Part shown: positions 26,701-38,700 of the stretch, piece by piece
Numbering within the stretch: the first letter of the stretch is position 1
Layout: each line of letters opens with the position of its first letter
From: Cyrtodaria siliqua
Taxonomy: Eukaryota; Mollusca; Bivalvia; Adapedonta; Hiatellidae
Reading direction: 5' to 3'
Length of the DNA stretch: 64,000 nt
NCBI GenBank assembly: GCA_037043455.1
Contig: JAWPHD010010193.1
Location: forward strand, 32,197 to 96,196
Translations under genes and position numbers: made by a program
The notes under the pieces: model-generated
The model's input: the letters and a program-made list of their open reading frames with translations, nothing else
Database searches by the model: none
What the model was told of the DNA's origin: nothing

Positions 26701-29700
26701 TTGCATACATGTACATGTGTATGTAATTTAGGCTCAAATGATGTTTGATGGTATGGTGTTATACGTCATTTTCAGCACATGTAAGGTTATATAATTTATG
26801 ACAGTCATTTTTTTTTTGTGGTGGAGGCAGACCACCCACTTTTGCTGGGTAGAACCAGTACTGTACACCTCCCGCCATCCCTAACAATCGACACTTCCTC
26901 ACGTACAAGTTGAACTACCAGTTGGATTCAGACAGGCAGCAGTGAGAGGCGAGAAGGTTTACAACTCAATGTCGTTAACTCCTCGGCCACGGAGGTGCTT
27001 TAAATGAATTGTGAAATGAACTTAACATAGCCTATGAAATGTGCAGTAATTTTGGTAAACATCTAAGCTGTCCGTGTATCTTTTACAAGTGTTATTCGTA
27101 GCTTAACCACATTTGGACATGGGCTCGTTTTACTCTATTTGTCGTGGAATCGCATACATGTTGATCCAAAACAAAAATTAAATGTCAGTTTAACATATCA
27201 ATAACATATGCATGAAAATTGTGGCATACAGGCATCATTGTTGTAACAATGTTAATTGTAAAGAATATTGCACTTAGGCCAAATAAAATAATAGGTGTGC
27301 TTCCGGTTTCCCGACCGACCGACCCCCGACCCTAAACATTTTATGACTGCTCAAAAAAACTTTTTGTGTTTAATTATTTTTCTATCGGTTCCGTATCTGA
27401 TGATATCAACAAATATATCGTGAAGTTTATTTATTGATTGAGTATACTCAAGTAAAAATAGTGGTTATTGTACTGTTTGTTGTTATTTGATATTATTCAA
27501 ACAAAAACAACTTACAGAGTAAAGTTAAGTTCGCTTCATTGTTAAAAATGACAACATCTGATTACAAGCTCGCGCACGCGCTGTTTATAGGGGCCCTCAA
27601 AGGGGTAACCAATAACCGTTGATTGACAGCAGTACAGAAGTAGTAGCCGAATTGCTCAACAAATGGATACATTTATGGTCATTATCCAAATTTGACGCCC
27701 CATTCCGTAAGAAAGACAACTCATCCCATTTATGACCCAAATATATTAACAAGAGATGTCTCCATTACGTCAGGGATTACGTCAATTGGAAATGTCCGCT
27801 ACTGCAGTATAATCAGATTTGACCGATCGATATTTTACTGCAGTATTGTATTTTTCCAATGTTGTTTATGCCTACATGTTATATAAACAGGGTTATATAT
27901 ATAAATTAGAGTTTTAATTTATTATCGTCTGCTGTTGTTGTCATGGGGAAGCATTGTTTAAATATTGGAGAGCAATTAAAAACACATAACTGCGCATGCG
28001 TGGTTAACGCGCGACTTCCCCACGCGCAAATTTGCGCGGAAATGAGTGCTGAGAAGAAAATCATTTATATTTCGGTACATATTTACCCTTTCGTATACGA
28101 CGATTCTTCTGATGATGAAAAATGTATCTTTTTATTAAATTAAATTGATATTTTCTATTGAAGAGCTACGAACGTCGTTTGTTTACGGAAATTCGGATAC
28201 TACTTGCATACCAGTAGTGTAAAAAAAAAAAGACAAAATATATTTAATAAAATGTTTTTAAACATTTTCCCTATCCTATTTTTTGGAGCATGTAATTTTA
28301 TTTGGCCTTACCTATGATCTATGGGTATGCATATCCCACAACAAATGACATCATGGGCTCCACAGAACATGTCCATCATTTTTCCCTGGTGAACAGGACA
28401 TGTCTCCTTTGTTTGGAAAGCTGGGGCCTGTAGTCCGCTGGCCCCCATGCCGGCTTTATCCAGTATTCGGTGAGACCTCAATCCTTCAAATTTGTTGTGA
28501 TCTCTAAGGCACTTGGTACAGAAGTTCTGGCGACAATCCACACAGTGTTTTATTGCCTCCATGTTCTGCCCATCCGTGGCACAAGGGGCACAGGAAAAGT
28601 CATAATAAGGCTCAGAGCCCAAAAAAAGGGAAGAACGTCCTCCTGTCGCCATTTTTCTTGTCGTTAAGATAAATCTCCTGGGCGTATATAGATCATGTGA
28701 TAATCAGTATCACAGTTTACTTCCTAGCCTGGTTCCCTGGCCTCCTACACTACTTTGCACAGTACAATCTACTTTCTAGAACTGATTTGGAACACCTCTG
28801 CTGTCATCCTTGTCTACTATAATAGCTGTCCAAGATTTTGTTCTGTACTTTATTTTAAACCCAAACAGGGTCGATATACATTATTGTTTATATATCGACC
28901 CTGACCCAATTGAAAGTCAATAAACATGACAGGTTTATCACTGACACAAAATTAACATATCTTTCAACCTCAGATAGACATACAATATTACATGTATCTG
29001 TATACTTCTACAAGTTGGTAGATTGTAAACCATATCACAGACCTAATAACAAATAGATTGGACACTAGGAAAATTATCTAAATTTCGGTGACACAGTGCG
29101 AAAATTTCACAAATTATTTCCCAACTTTAAACACACGTGTCATAAAGAGTTTTATAGATACAAATTTCATTCATGCCAAATCCCATCACAAATTTAATTT
29201 GCTTTCAATGATAGTATTTTTCTTTCTCTTACATATAGAGCAAAAAAGGAGTTTGATGGAAACTTTGACTATGTCAAAACCTTGATTTTTAAGAGAAATG
29301 TGAAAAATGATGACATTTTTAAATTTAAGCATCTTTTTATACAATTTCTTATTTTCAAAATATACATAAATTATTATAATCCTTTTGCTATTCACTATGA
29401 ATCTTTTGAATGTGTTCTCATCAAAATCAGTGAATATTTGAAAGAGGAGATAGACGGAAAATGTAAGGTGTCACCTGATATTTTGGTTACTTCATCGGAT
29501 AAGATAGGAAGTTTCCTATCTGTTTATTAATATGTCTGTGACCATATTAATTATACTCAGATCATATATCAGGTTAAAAGGGTACAGTCGAGAATAATAT
29601 TTTACAATTGTAGATAACAATGATTTTTTTTTTCTTATTTCTGTGTTTTTACAAATGTACTGTAGTATATTTACTGTTGTTCTAATATCATCTGCTTTAA

Positions 29701-32700
29701 AGTTATATAGTAAAATGGTAAAATTGACAAGCCAGTAGAAATAAATACTGCTAATGTAATTAAACTTGAAATATCATCTCTTTATACTTTGTCCTATCAG
29801 AGTCTTCTTAAAGGTACAAATGACAATCTTCAAGAATTTATCAAAACTGACACCTCAACTTATTAATCTGGTATCATTTTGATGTTAAACCTGCTTCCAT
29901 CAAAATAAGGAAAAGGTAATGTAAAGTTCATTATTTTACCATGGGTTTAAAAAAATAAATCAAGAATCATGAAAGCCATGTGTATATACATGAAGAGACA
30001 AAATAAGTATGCATTTAAAATATATAACATATGTCAATGTATAATTGGGTAAACAAGTGCCCTTTAAGGTGTATGCTAAAATAGGATTATTACTATAGTA
30101 ACTTGTTCTGGAAGTTTGTATCACCTAGAGTAGGTAAATGCCAGATCAGGATCGCACGAGAGGCGTATAGACACTGAGCCAAATATCAAAATTATGTATG
30201 CTGAGCCAGATATCAAATTTCACCTGATTTATAAGTAGAGCCACTGAGCCAAATATCAAAATTATATATGCTGAGTCAGATATCAAATTTCACCTGATGT
30301 ACTTACAGTCAGAGCTAGATATCAAAAGTATAGCCACTGAGCCAGATATCAAATTTCGCCTAATGTACAATTATTGCCACTGAGCCAAATATCAAAAGTA
30401 ATGCTGATATCAAATTTCACCTGATTTATAAGTATAGACACTGAGCCAAATATCAAAATTATATATGCTGAGTCGGATATCAAATTTCCCCTGATGTACA
30501 ATTATATTCACTGAGCCAAATATCAAAATTATATATGCTGAGTCAGATATCAGATTTCACCTGATGTACACTTAGTCACTGAGCCAAATATCAAATTTAC
30601 CTGATTTACAATTATAGTCACTGAGCCAGAAAGTCGGTAAGTTTTAAACAAATTATTTTTGAAAAAAATGGTGTGTGGAGGGGCTTTTATTAGAGGAGGG
30701 GCATTTATTTACAACATGCACTGTCACTTATCTTGCAGTTGAATTGAATTATGTACCGTTATAATTATATTCTGTGTAAAAAATTGAAAGAAAACTGATG
30801 GATTTATGGTAAATGACTTTTTTGAATTTTGTGACCACACCAGTAATTTAAGGTCAAATAAAACAAAAAAACTTCATACTCGGGGTTCAAAAGCCACATT
30901 CCCTGGTTATTGTTGAGCCCGTTTATGGACCTCAACTTAGCGGTCGTACAACATTGGATATATCATACTTCGTGATTGCTGTACCCTTCCAGATCACCTC
31001 CAGTCCCTATAAATCACGTTCCTCTATGTAGGCGTGTCTTTATTTAAGAAATAAAATATTTCCGGGTGGTTTATATTGTCCTAGATCAATACCTTGTTGG
31101 TGGGATTTGAAGATTATTGATACCAAGGGCCGTAGGCCGCAGTTTCAATGTGTTTCAAATCCCAAGCACCAGGTTTTGATCTCGCAAATATAAACCAGCT
31201 GGAAATTGTTTATTTCCTGTCTGACATGGATTTTTATGTCTTTAATACACACATTTTCAAGAGATTGAACATAATACAAACAAATTCTCACAACTTACAT
31301 GGTATGTTCATCTCTCAACACCAGGCGAAGAAAATAATACAGCTTTATCATGTTTTTAACAATTTCTATTTGTTGTTTAAATGTTTAAAATAACATAATC
31401 ATTGTTTGGGATGTTTCAGACGAGTGGTTGAAGGACGTCTAACCAGTCAGCTTTGAGTATTTTACTAAACTATGTTAGATTGTCATTTCAAATCCAGCCA
31501 GTTATGGTGATTGACAATACTGTATGTGTGATGTGAAGGAGAAGAACACTGCATATTTTGTATATTGTTTAGGTGAGAGAGAAACTGCTGGAAAAACAAC
31601 AGAATTTGGAACAGAGAGAAAAAGCTAGAAAACTCAGAGATCTAAGAAAATACGGTAAAAAGGTAAGTAACCACTTATTTTATGTAATCTCGGGAACATT
31701 GTTCTGAAGCGACATGATCCAAAGAAATTTAAGGTCTAACTGAAACACAAAATCCTGTAAAATCAATGATGGCCACCACATCTAAATATAGACCACAGAT
31801 ATAAAAGTTTCTGCTCGCTACTACTCTAGAATTGTTAGAGATATTTTTGTGATTGGTTAAGAGTCAGTTGCTCACTACTACTCTAGAATTGTTAGAGATA
31901 TTTTTGTGATTGGTTAAGATTCCGTAGGTCCTAAATGAAGTTCACGCTAAATGGGGCTTTCTAGATGGCCGCCAGCTACAATCCTTGTCTGCAGAGACTT
32001 ACAATAGAAAAATCTGTTTATCATTACATCTTTTAAATGTTTTATTCTGATCGCCATAACATTTTAATAATGGGATGGTTGGTTCTTACTAAAATTCAGT
32101 TTCCTGTAAAGTAGATGACAGTTTTTCAAAAAAACAACAAAACTTTTAACGTTACGTGCAATATAGGCGATGCATTCCACTGCCAAATGAAGTAAAATTG
32201 ATTACCGTAGGTCACATGCTTATCAGGCTGAAGAAGTGTGTATAGATCTGCATAATGAAACAAAATTACTAAAAAGCTAATATTATATTGTTCAGTACTG
32301 CATTGTACTCTCCTTATGTGTTATTGTGTACATTATAGGTGCAGCATGAGGTTTTACTCAAGAGACAAAAAGAGAAGAGAGAAATGTTAGATGCGGTAAA
32401 AAAGTTTAGAAAAGGTTTGTAAAAAAATAATTAAATATTTCATTTAATAGTTTCCGTGTTTGCTTTAATGCTATCTCCCTATATTGGGCAATGGTAATTA
32501 AAACATGACGTGCTGATAAATATTTATTTTGGGCAATGGTAAAACATATTTTTAATAAACATCTATAAAGTGTAATGGTAAAACTTATATATATATATAT
32601 ATCAAGATTTATTTGGGAAAATGGGGAAAAAAAACAACATGTTGGGAAAGATTGAAATAGGGCAATGAAATTATATATCTTAATAAACATTTATATGGGG

Positions 32701-35700
32701 CATTAGAAAAATATATTCTGTATGTGTCATGGCTCCAGAATGTGCATAACTTGCCTAAACTCAATTTCGGGGTAACTCCTACTACCCCTAGGACACACTG
32801 GTTATAGGAGTCGTCCCCTTGGTTGGGGATATGTAAAAAGTGCAATGGAGAGTTCTCCAAGTGTTTATTATCACCCATTTCTGACTGTGGTCAAAATGCA
32901 TGTTAAAGTAAGGGTAATTATTGTGCCGTCTCATTCACTTGTACAAATGTTTTCAGGTCAAAAAGACAAGCTGGATTTCCTTGATGATACAGACACTAAA
33001 CATCACAAGAAAGGTGACAAGGGACCAGCTCAGAAGAAAGACACGGCACCACAAATGTAGGTTTCAAATGAGGATTTTTTTGTCCTTGGATCCTATACAC
33101 ATTTATTATATTCCCCCGAAGGGCGAGCATATAGTTCCGCTTTGTCCATCCGTGTGTCCGTCTGTGTGTCCGTCTGTCAGTGTGCCAGTCACACTTTCTT
33201 GTCCGGGGCATATCTTCAGAACTACTACGGGACTGCAATGAAACTTCACACAATGATAGAGGGCAATGAGAGGAAGTGCAGAGTATAAGAACTGTAACTC
33301 TGTCGTCATTTAAATTAGAGTTATTGCCCTTTGTAATTTTATACTTAAACTTTTTGTCCGGAGCATATCTTCAAAACTACAGATGGGACTGCAATGAAAC
33401 TTCACACAATGATAGAGGGCAATGAGAGGAAGTGCAGAGTTCAATAACCGTAACTCTTTCTTCATTCAAATTAGAGTCATTGCCCTTTGTAATTTTATAC
33501 TTAGGTTTTTTATATGGAGCATAAACTACTAATGTAACTGCAAATTGAAAAGTGCTGGGCCATACGATAAGTTGAGGATACTTTTCTTGGAGCATCCATC
33601 GGTTCTACCGATTTTTTAGCTCTACTGGCCGAAGGCCAGCAGAGCTTATGAGATGGCGAGTTGTCCGTCGTCCGTCCGTCCGTCGTCTGTCCGTCGTCCG
33701 TTGTTAACTTTTGTCTTGTGACAACTCTCGGGCCTTTATTTTTCATCCGATCTTTACCAAACTTTAACAGGTTGTTAATATCAATGAAAGCTCGGACAAG
33801 TTCGAAAACCAGCCAGATTGGAATAATTTCACTGGAGTTATGGCCCTTGTTTTGCTGAAAAATGCCATATTAAGCCTTGTGAGCACTCTAACACCTTCAT
33901 TTATTATTTGATCTTTACCAAACTTGCACAGATTGTTAATATCAATGAAAGCTTGGACAAGTTCGAAAACCAGCCAAATCAGATCAATAACACCGGAGTT
34001 GTGGCCCTTGTTTTTTCTGAAAAATGCTATTTTCTGCCTTGTGAACGCTCTAGCACCTTCATTTATTATTTGATCGTTATCAAACTTGCACATATTGTTA
34101 ATACTAATTATAGCTTGGACAAGTTCTAAAATCAGCTGAATTGGTTCAGTAACACTAGAGTTATGGCCCTTGTGTTTTCTGAAAAATGCCATTTTCTGCC
34201 TTGTGAACACTCTAGTACCTTCATTTATTATTTGATCTTTACCAAACTTGCAGAGATTGTTAATATTAATGAAAGCTCGAACAAGTTCGAAAATCAGCTA
34301 AATCGGATCAGTAACATCGGAGTTATGGCCCTTGTTTTTTCTGAAAAATGCTATTTTCCGCCTTGTGAACACTCTAGGGCCTTCAATATTAATCGGATCT
34401 TTACTTAACTTTGCCAGTGTCTTTATATCAATGAAAGCTCAAACAAGTTCGAAAACCGGCAAGATCGAAATAATTTCAATGGAGTTATGGCCCTTGTTTT
34501 GCTGAAAAATGCCATATTAAGCCTTGTGAACACTCTAGCACCTTCATTTATTATTTGATCTTTACCAAACTTGCACAGATTGTTAATATCAATGAAAGCT
34601 CGGACAAGTTTGAAAACCAGCTAGATCGGACTATTAACAGCAGAGTTATTGCCCTTGATTTAGTTAAAAATGCTATATTTTGCCCCGCTAAGACGATAGG
34701 GGCTTCATTGTTCATCCGATCTTTACCAAACTTTATCAGATTGTTAATATCAATGAAAGCTCGGACAAGTTCGAAAACCAGCCAGATTGGATCGGTATCG
34801 GCGGAGTTATGGCCCTTGATTTAGTTAAAAATGCTCAATGTTGCCTCGTTAAGCGATAGGGCCTTCATCTTTCACTCGATCTTTACCAAACTTTACCAGA
34901 TTGTTACTATCAATGAAAGCTCGGACATGTTCGAAAACCAGCCAGATCGGACCAGTATCAGCGGAGTTATGGCTCTTGATTTAGTTCAAAATGCTATATT
35001 TTGCCTCGTTAAGACAATAGGGCCTTCATTTTTCATCCTATCTTTACCAAACTTTACCACATTGTTAATGTCATTGAAAGCTCGAACAAGTTCGAAAACC
35101 AGCCATATCGGACCAGTAACAGCGCGGAGTTATGGCCCTTGATTTAATTAAAAATGCTATATTTTGCCTCGTTAAGACGATAGGGGCTTCATTGTTCATC
35201 CGATATTTACCAAATTTTATCAGATTGTTAATATCAATGAAAGCTCGGACGAGCTTGTAAACCATTCATATTGCACTAGTAACAGCAGAGTTATGGCCCT
35301 TGATTTAGTTCAAAATGCTATATTTTGCCTCGTTAAGACGATAGGGGCTTCATTGTTCATCCGATCTTTACCAAACTTTACCATCTTGTGAATATCAATG
35401 AAAGCTCGGATAAGTTCGAAAACTATCCAGATCGGACTAGTTAAAGGGGAGTTATGGCCCTTGATTTAGTTAAAAAAGGCTATATTTTGCCTCGTTGAGA
35501 AGATAGGACCTTCATTTTTCGTCAGATCTTTATCAAACTTTACCAGATTGTTACTATCAATGAAAGCTCCGGCAAGTTTGAAAACCAGCCAGATTGGACA
35601 ATTTACACCGGAGTTATGGCCCTTGATTTCATTTTCTGAAATATGCTATATTTTGGCCTCATTAAGAAGAAAGGGCCTTCATTTGGCCAAATTTCATTGA

Positions 35701-38700
35701 AATTTTTCAGGGATGATCAGTACCAAGCCTAGTTGTACATATCGTCACTGTGTTCCAGTTGAATGATTTTGGCGGAGTTATGTCCCTTTAAAGGTTTTAA
35801 TAAACAAACTTTGTCCTGACTAGTTTTCCTGAACCCCTGTCCGGATTTAAACAAAACTTTTTAGGGATGATCAGTTCCAGGTCTAGTTGTGCAAATCTTT
35901 GCTGTGTTCCGGTTGAATGATTTTTGGCAGAGTTATGGCCCTTTAAAGGTTTTAATACACAAACTTTGTCTGGACATTCTCCTGAACGTCTCCCCACATT
36001 TCAACGAAACTTTACAGGGATGATCAGCACCAAGCTTAGTTGTGCATATCATCGTCGCATTCCGGTTAACAGATTTTTGGTGGAGTTATGGTCCTTTAAA
36101 TGTTTTAATAGAGAAACGTCCAGATTAGTCTGTTCTGAACTCCTTGCTGGATTTTAACGTATCTTGATGGGGATGATCAGTACCAAGCCTAGTTGCACCA
36201 ATCATTGCCGTGTTCTGGTTGAATGAATTTTGGCAGAGTTATGGCCCCTTAAAAGGTTTAATACACTAACTTTGTACAGACTAGTTCTCCTGAACCTCTG
36301 GCTGGATTTCAATGAAACTTGTCAGGGACAATCAGTACCAAGCCTAGTTGCCTATATCATCGCCATGTTCTGGTTGAACGATGTTTGAAAGAGTTATGGC
36401 CCCTTGTGCATAAACTTTATCTTTAGCCAGTAGAGCGTCCACAGGCCCTCTTGGGCCTCTTGTTTTAACTATTTATAAAAATGTCGCGTAGTGTTATAAT
36501 CAATAATAGCACATCAGATATTTTATGACGTTGTTGTTTTGGAAAAACAAAGGTGTCGTGATATGATGACAGTAATGAGTATTTGAACATTTGGAAAAAT
36601 AAATGAATTTTAAACACAATTTTTACCCAAAAGGTGTAAATTGTTAAAATTATTATAATTTAAGTCATACTTTATTGGAGTGTAATCTTTGCCAAATCCC
36701 GCACAGTTTATCTTAAAAGCCTTCAGTCTTTATTTGTGGACGATTTGAATAGGATTATTTCACGTCTGCCTTAGCCTCAAGGGTGATCCACAGGCGGTGA
36801 TAGAAGCGTCTTAAATACTTGCTCTTGCAACAATTATTTTATTATATATACCTGCATAAGAATGCTCGTAAAATATTACTGCACAGTAGATTGATTTATA
36901 TACACTTGTAGGCGACGACATGCAACTTCTGTAACCTATATGAAGTAGGATAGTGATACATCATCGAGAACAAAAGTAGCGGTACAGGTTTTCTAAATGA
37001 AGGTACTGCGGTAGCATGAGATATAGAGATTATTTAACTGCTGGGATCAATTATAAGGGAATCCTTCCCAAGGTGATGTGGTTCTTTTCACGAATGAGCA
37101 TTAGCGAGTGAGTGAAAAAACAACACACGCCTACCATCGAGTGAAAGATTTCCTAAAATCGATCGCAACAGTTAAATAATCTATTTATTACATTTTCATC
37201 AGATTATGTATGATTTAAACAGAATTATTCGCTTTATTTAGAGTTACCGGCGGATGATGTCGACCAACAAAAGTAGCGGTACAGGTTTTGTAAATGAAGG
37301 TTCTCAGGGCTTTTTTTCAGAAATAGGGTAAGAGGCCCAGACCCTTCAAAAGGGGGGTGAAAAGCTTGATTTTCGAGTTAAAGTGGAAAAAATAATGCGA
37401 TTTTGAGATATAGGGGGAACAGTGTATTAGACAAAAATTGAAGATTTGGGTGTGCAAATATGCAGGAAAAGGACATTTTAGATAAATAAATGTATCCCAA
37501 AATTATTATGTTTGAAACATAATAATGTTGAGAAAGTTAGAGAGAGAAATAATGTTATGCAAAAAAAAAAAAAAAAAAAAACAACAACAAAAATAACATA
37601 TATAACTCTTTTTTTTAGGGGAATTTTCTTAGCCAAAGAGGGGGAAAATGTAGTCTGTTTTGCTAGTGGAAGGGGCCGATATATTCGGCCCCTGTTCGTG
37701 AAGGGAAAAAAGCCCTGGTACTGTGGTAGATATATTAAAATTGATCGGTATATGATAAAATAATTATTGTTTTACAACAGAGCCAACAAGAAACGGCAAT
37801 ACAAGAATAGTAAGTTTTGATTTGGCGGGCAGAAGAAGGGAGGTAAATCAAACACAAAAGAATCCTCGGCAGACATGTCAGCGTTTAACACGAAAGTGAA
37901 CCAGGGAAGGCCAGGCTTCAATAAGGGCAAAAAGGGAAAGGTAAGCATGTTTTACAGGATGCAAAAAATAAAATAATAATTATTGTACAAGACCTGAAAA
38001 TAATAAAATAGGATGTGAAAGGAAATATCAGAAGTCTCAACGAGGCTTCAGACTCCGATGACAATAGTAGGATGTGAATACTTTACCCGTCGCCACAATG
38101 ACTTTCTCTATGGCGACAAAGTAGTAATGTATTTACAGACCTATCTATTCACATGTACTTCACGCTGATATCATTTACCAAAAATATTGTATATTTATAA
38201 ATTCTCTTATTAAGGTAAATAAATGCACTGCAGGGTTCTCCACAGGCCATTTAAGCATAGCGGAGCCGCTGCGCTTCACTTCCAAAATCTTACATCCCGC
38301 AGTGCCTTAACTGCGCCGCTATGCTTAAAAACCAGAGCGCGGTGCTTTGATCTGAAGGCAAACACCGCCTTTAAAAACCCTTATGCGCACCGTACACAAA
38401 CTAATAAACTCGCGTCAAACAATACAAGTAACACGTGACTGATCTATGCAGTATGCAGAAGGTGCGAAAACACGCTGTGTGATAAGTGGATTGTTGACAA
38501 CAAATTGCAAATATTACGAGTTGATTGGATTATGTCGGGTTGTTGTGGATTAATCAGTAATTGGGAGATAATTGGGATGGGAGAATGTAACTTAAAGCAG
38601 TTGAACTGGAAAGTTTGTTAATATTGGCAGTTTGTGTATCGGCTTACGTGTATTGTTCAAGACGGAAATGAAAGATGCGATGTGCTCATCATGACACAAG

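Noticed and set aside
33764..34824. Several 70-150 residue frames on both strands at 33.6-35.3 kb and 17.3-17.8 kb
   Set aside because: They lie in tandem cores of element B, repeat the same peptides each core and have no domain; core drift keeps frames open by chance.
37810..37832. A 23-base intron that removes the TGA in EBP2 exon f
   Set aside because: GTAAGT and CAG are present, but the length is below known limits for metazoan splicing and removal would shift the frame.
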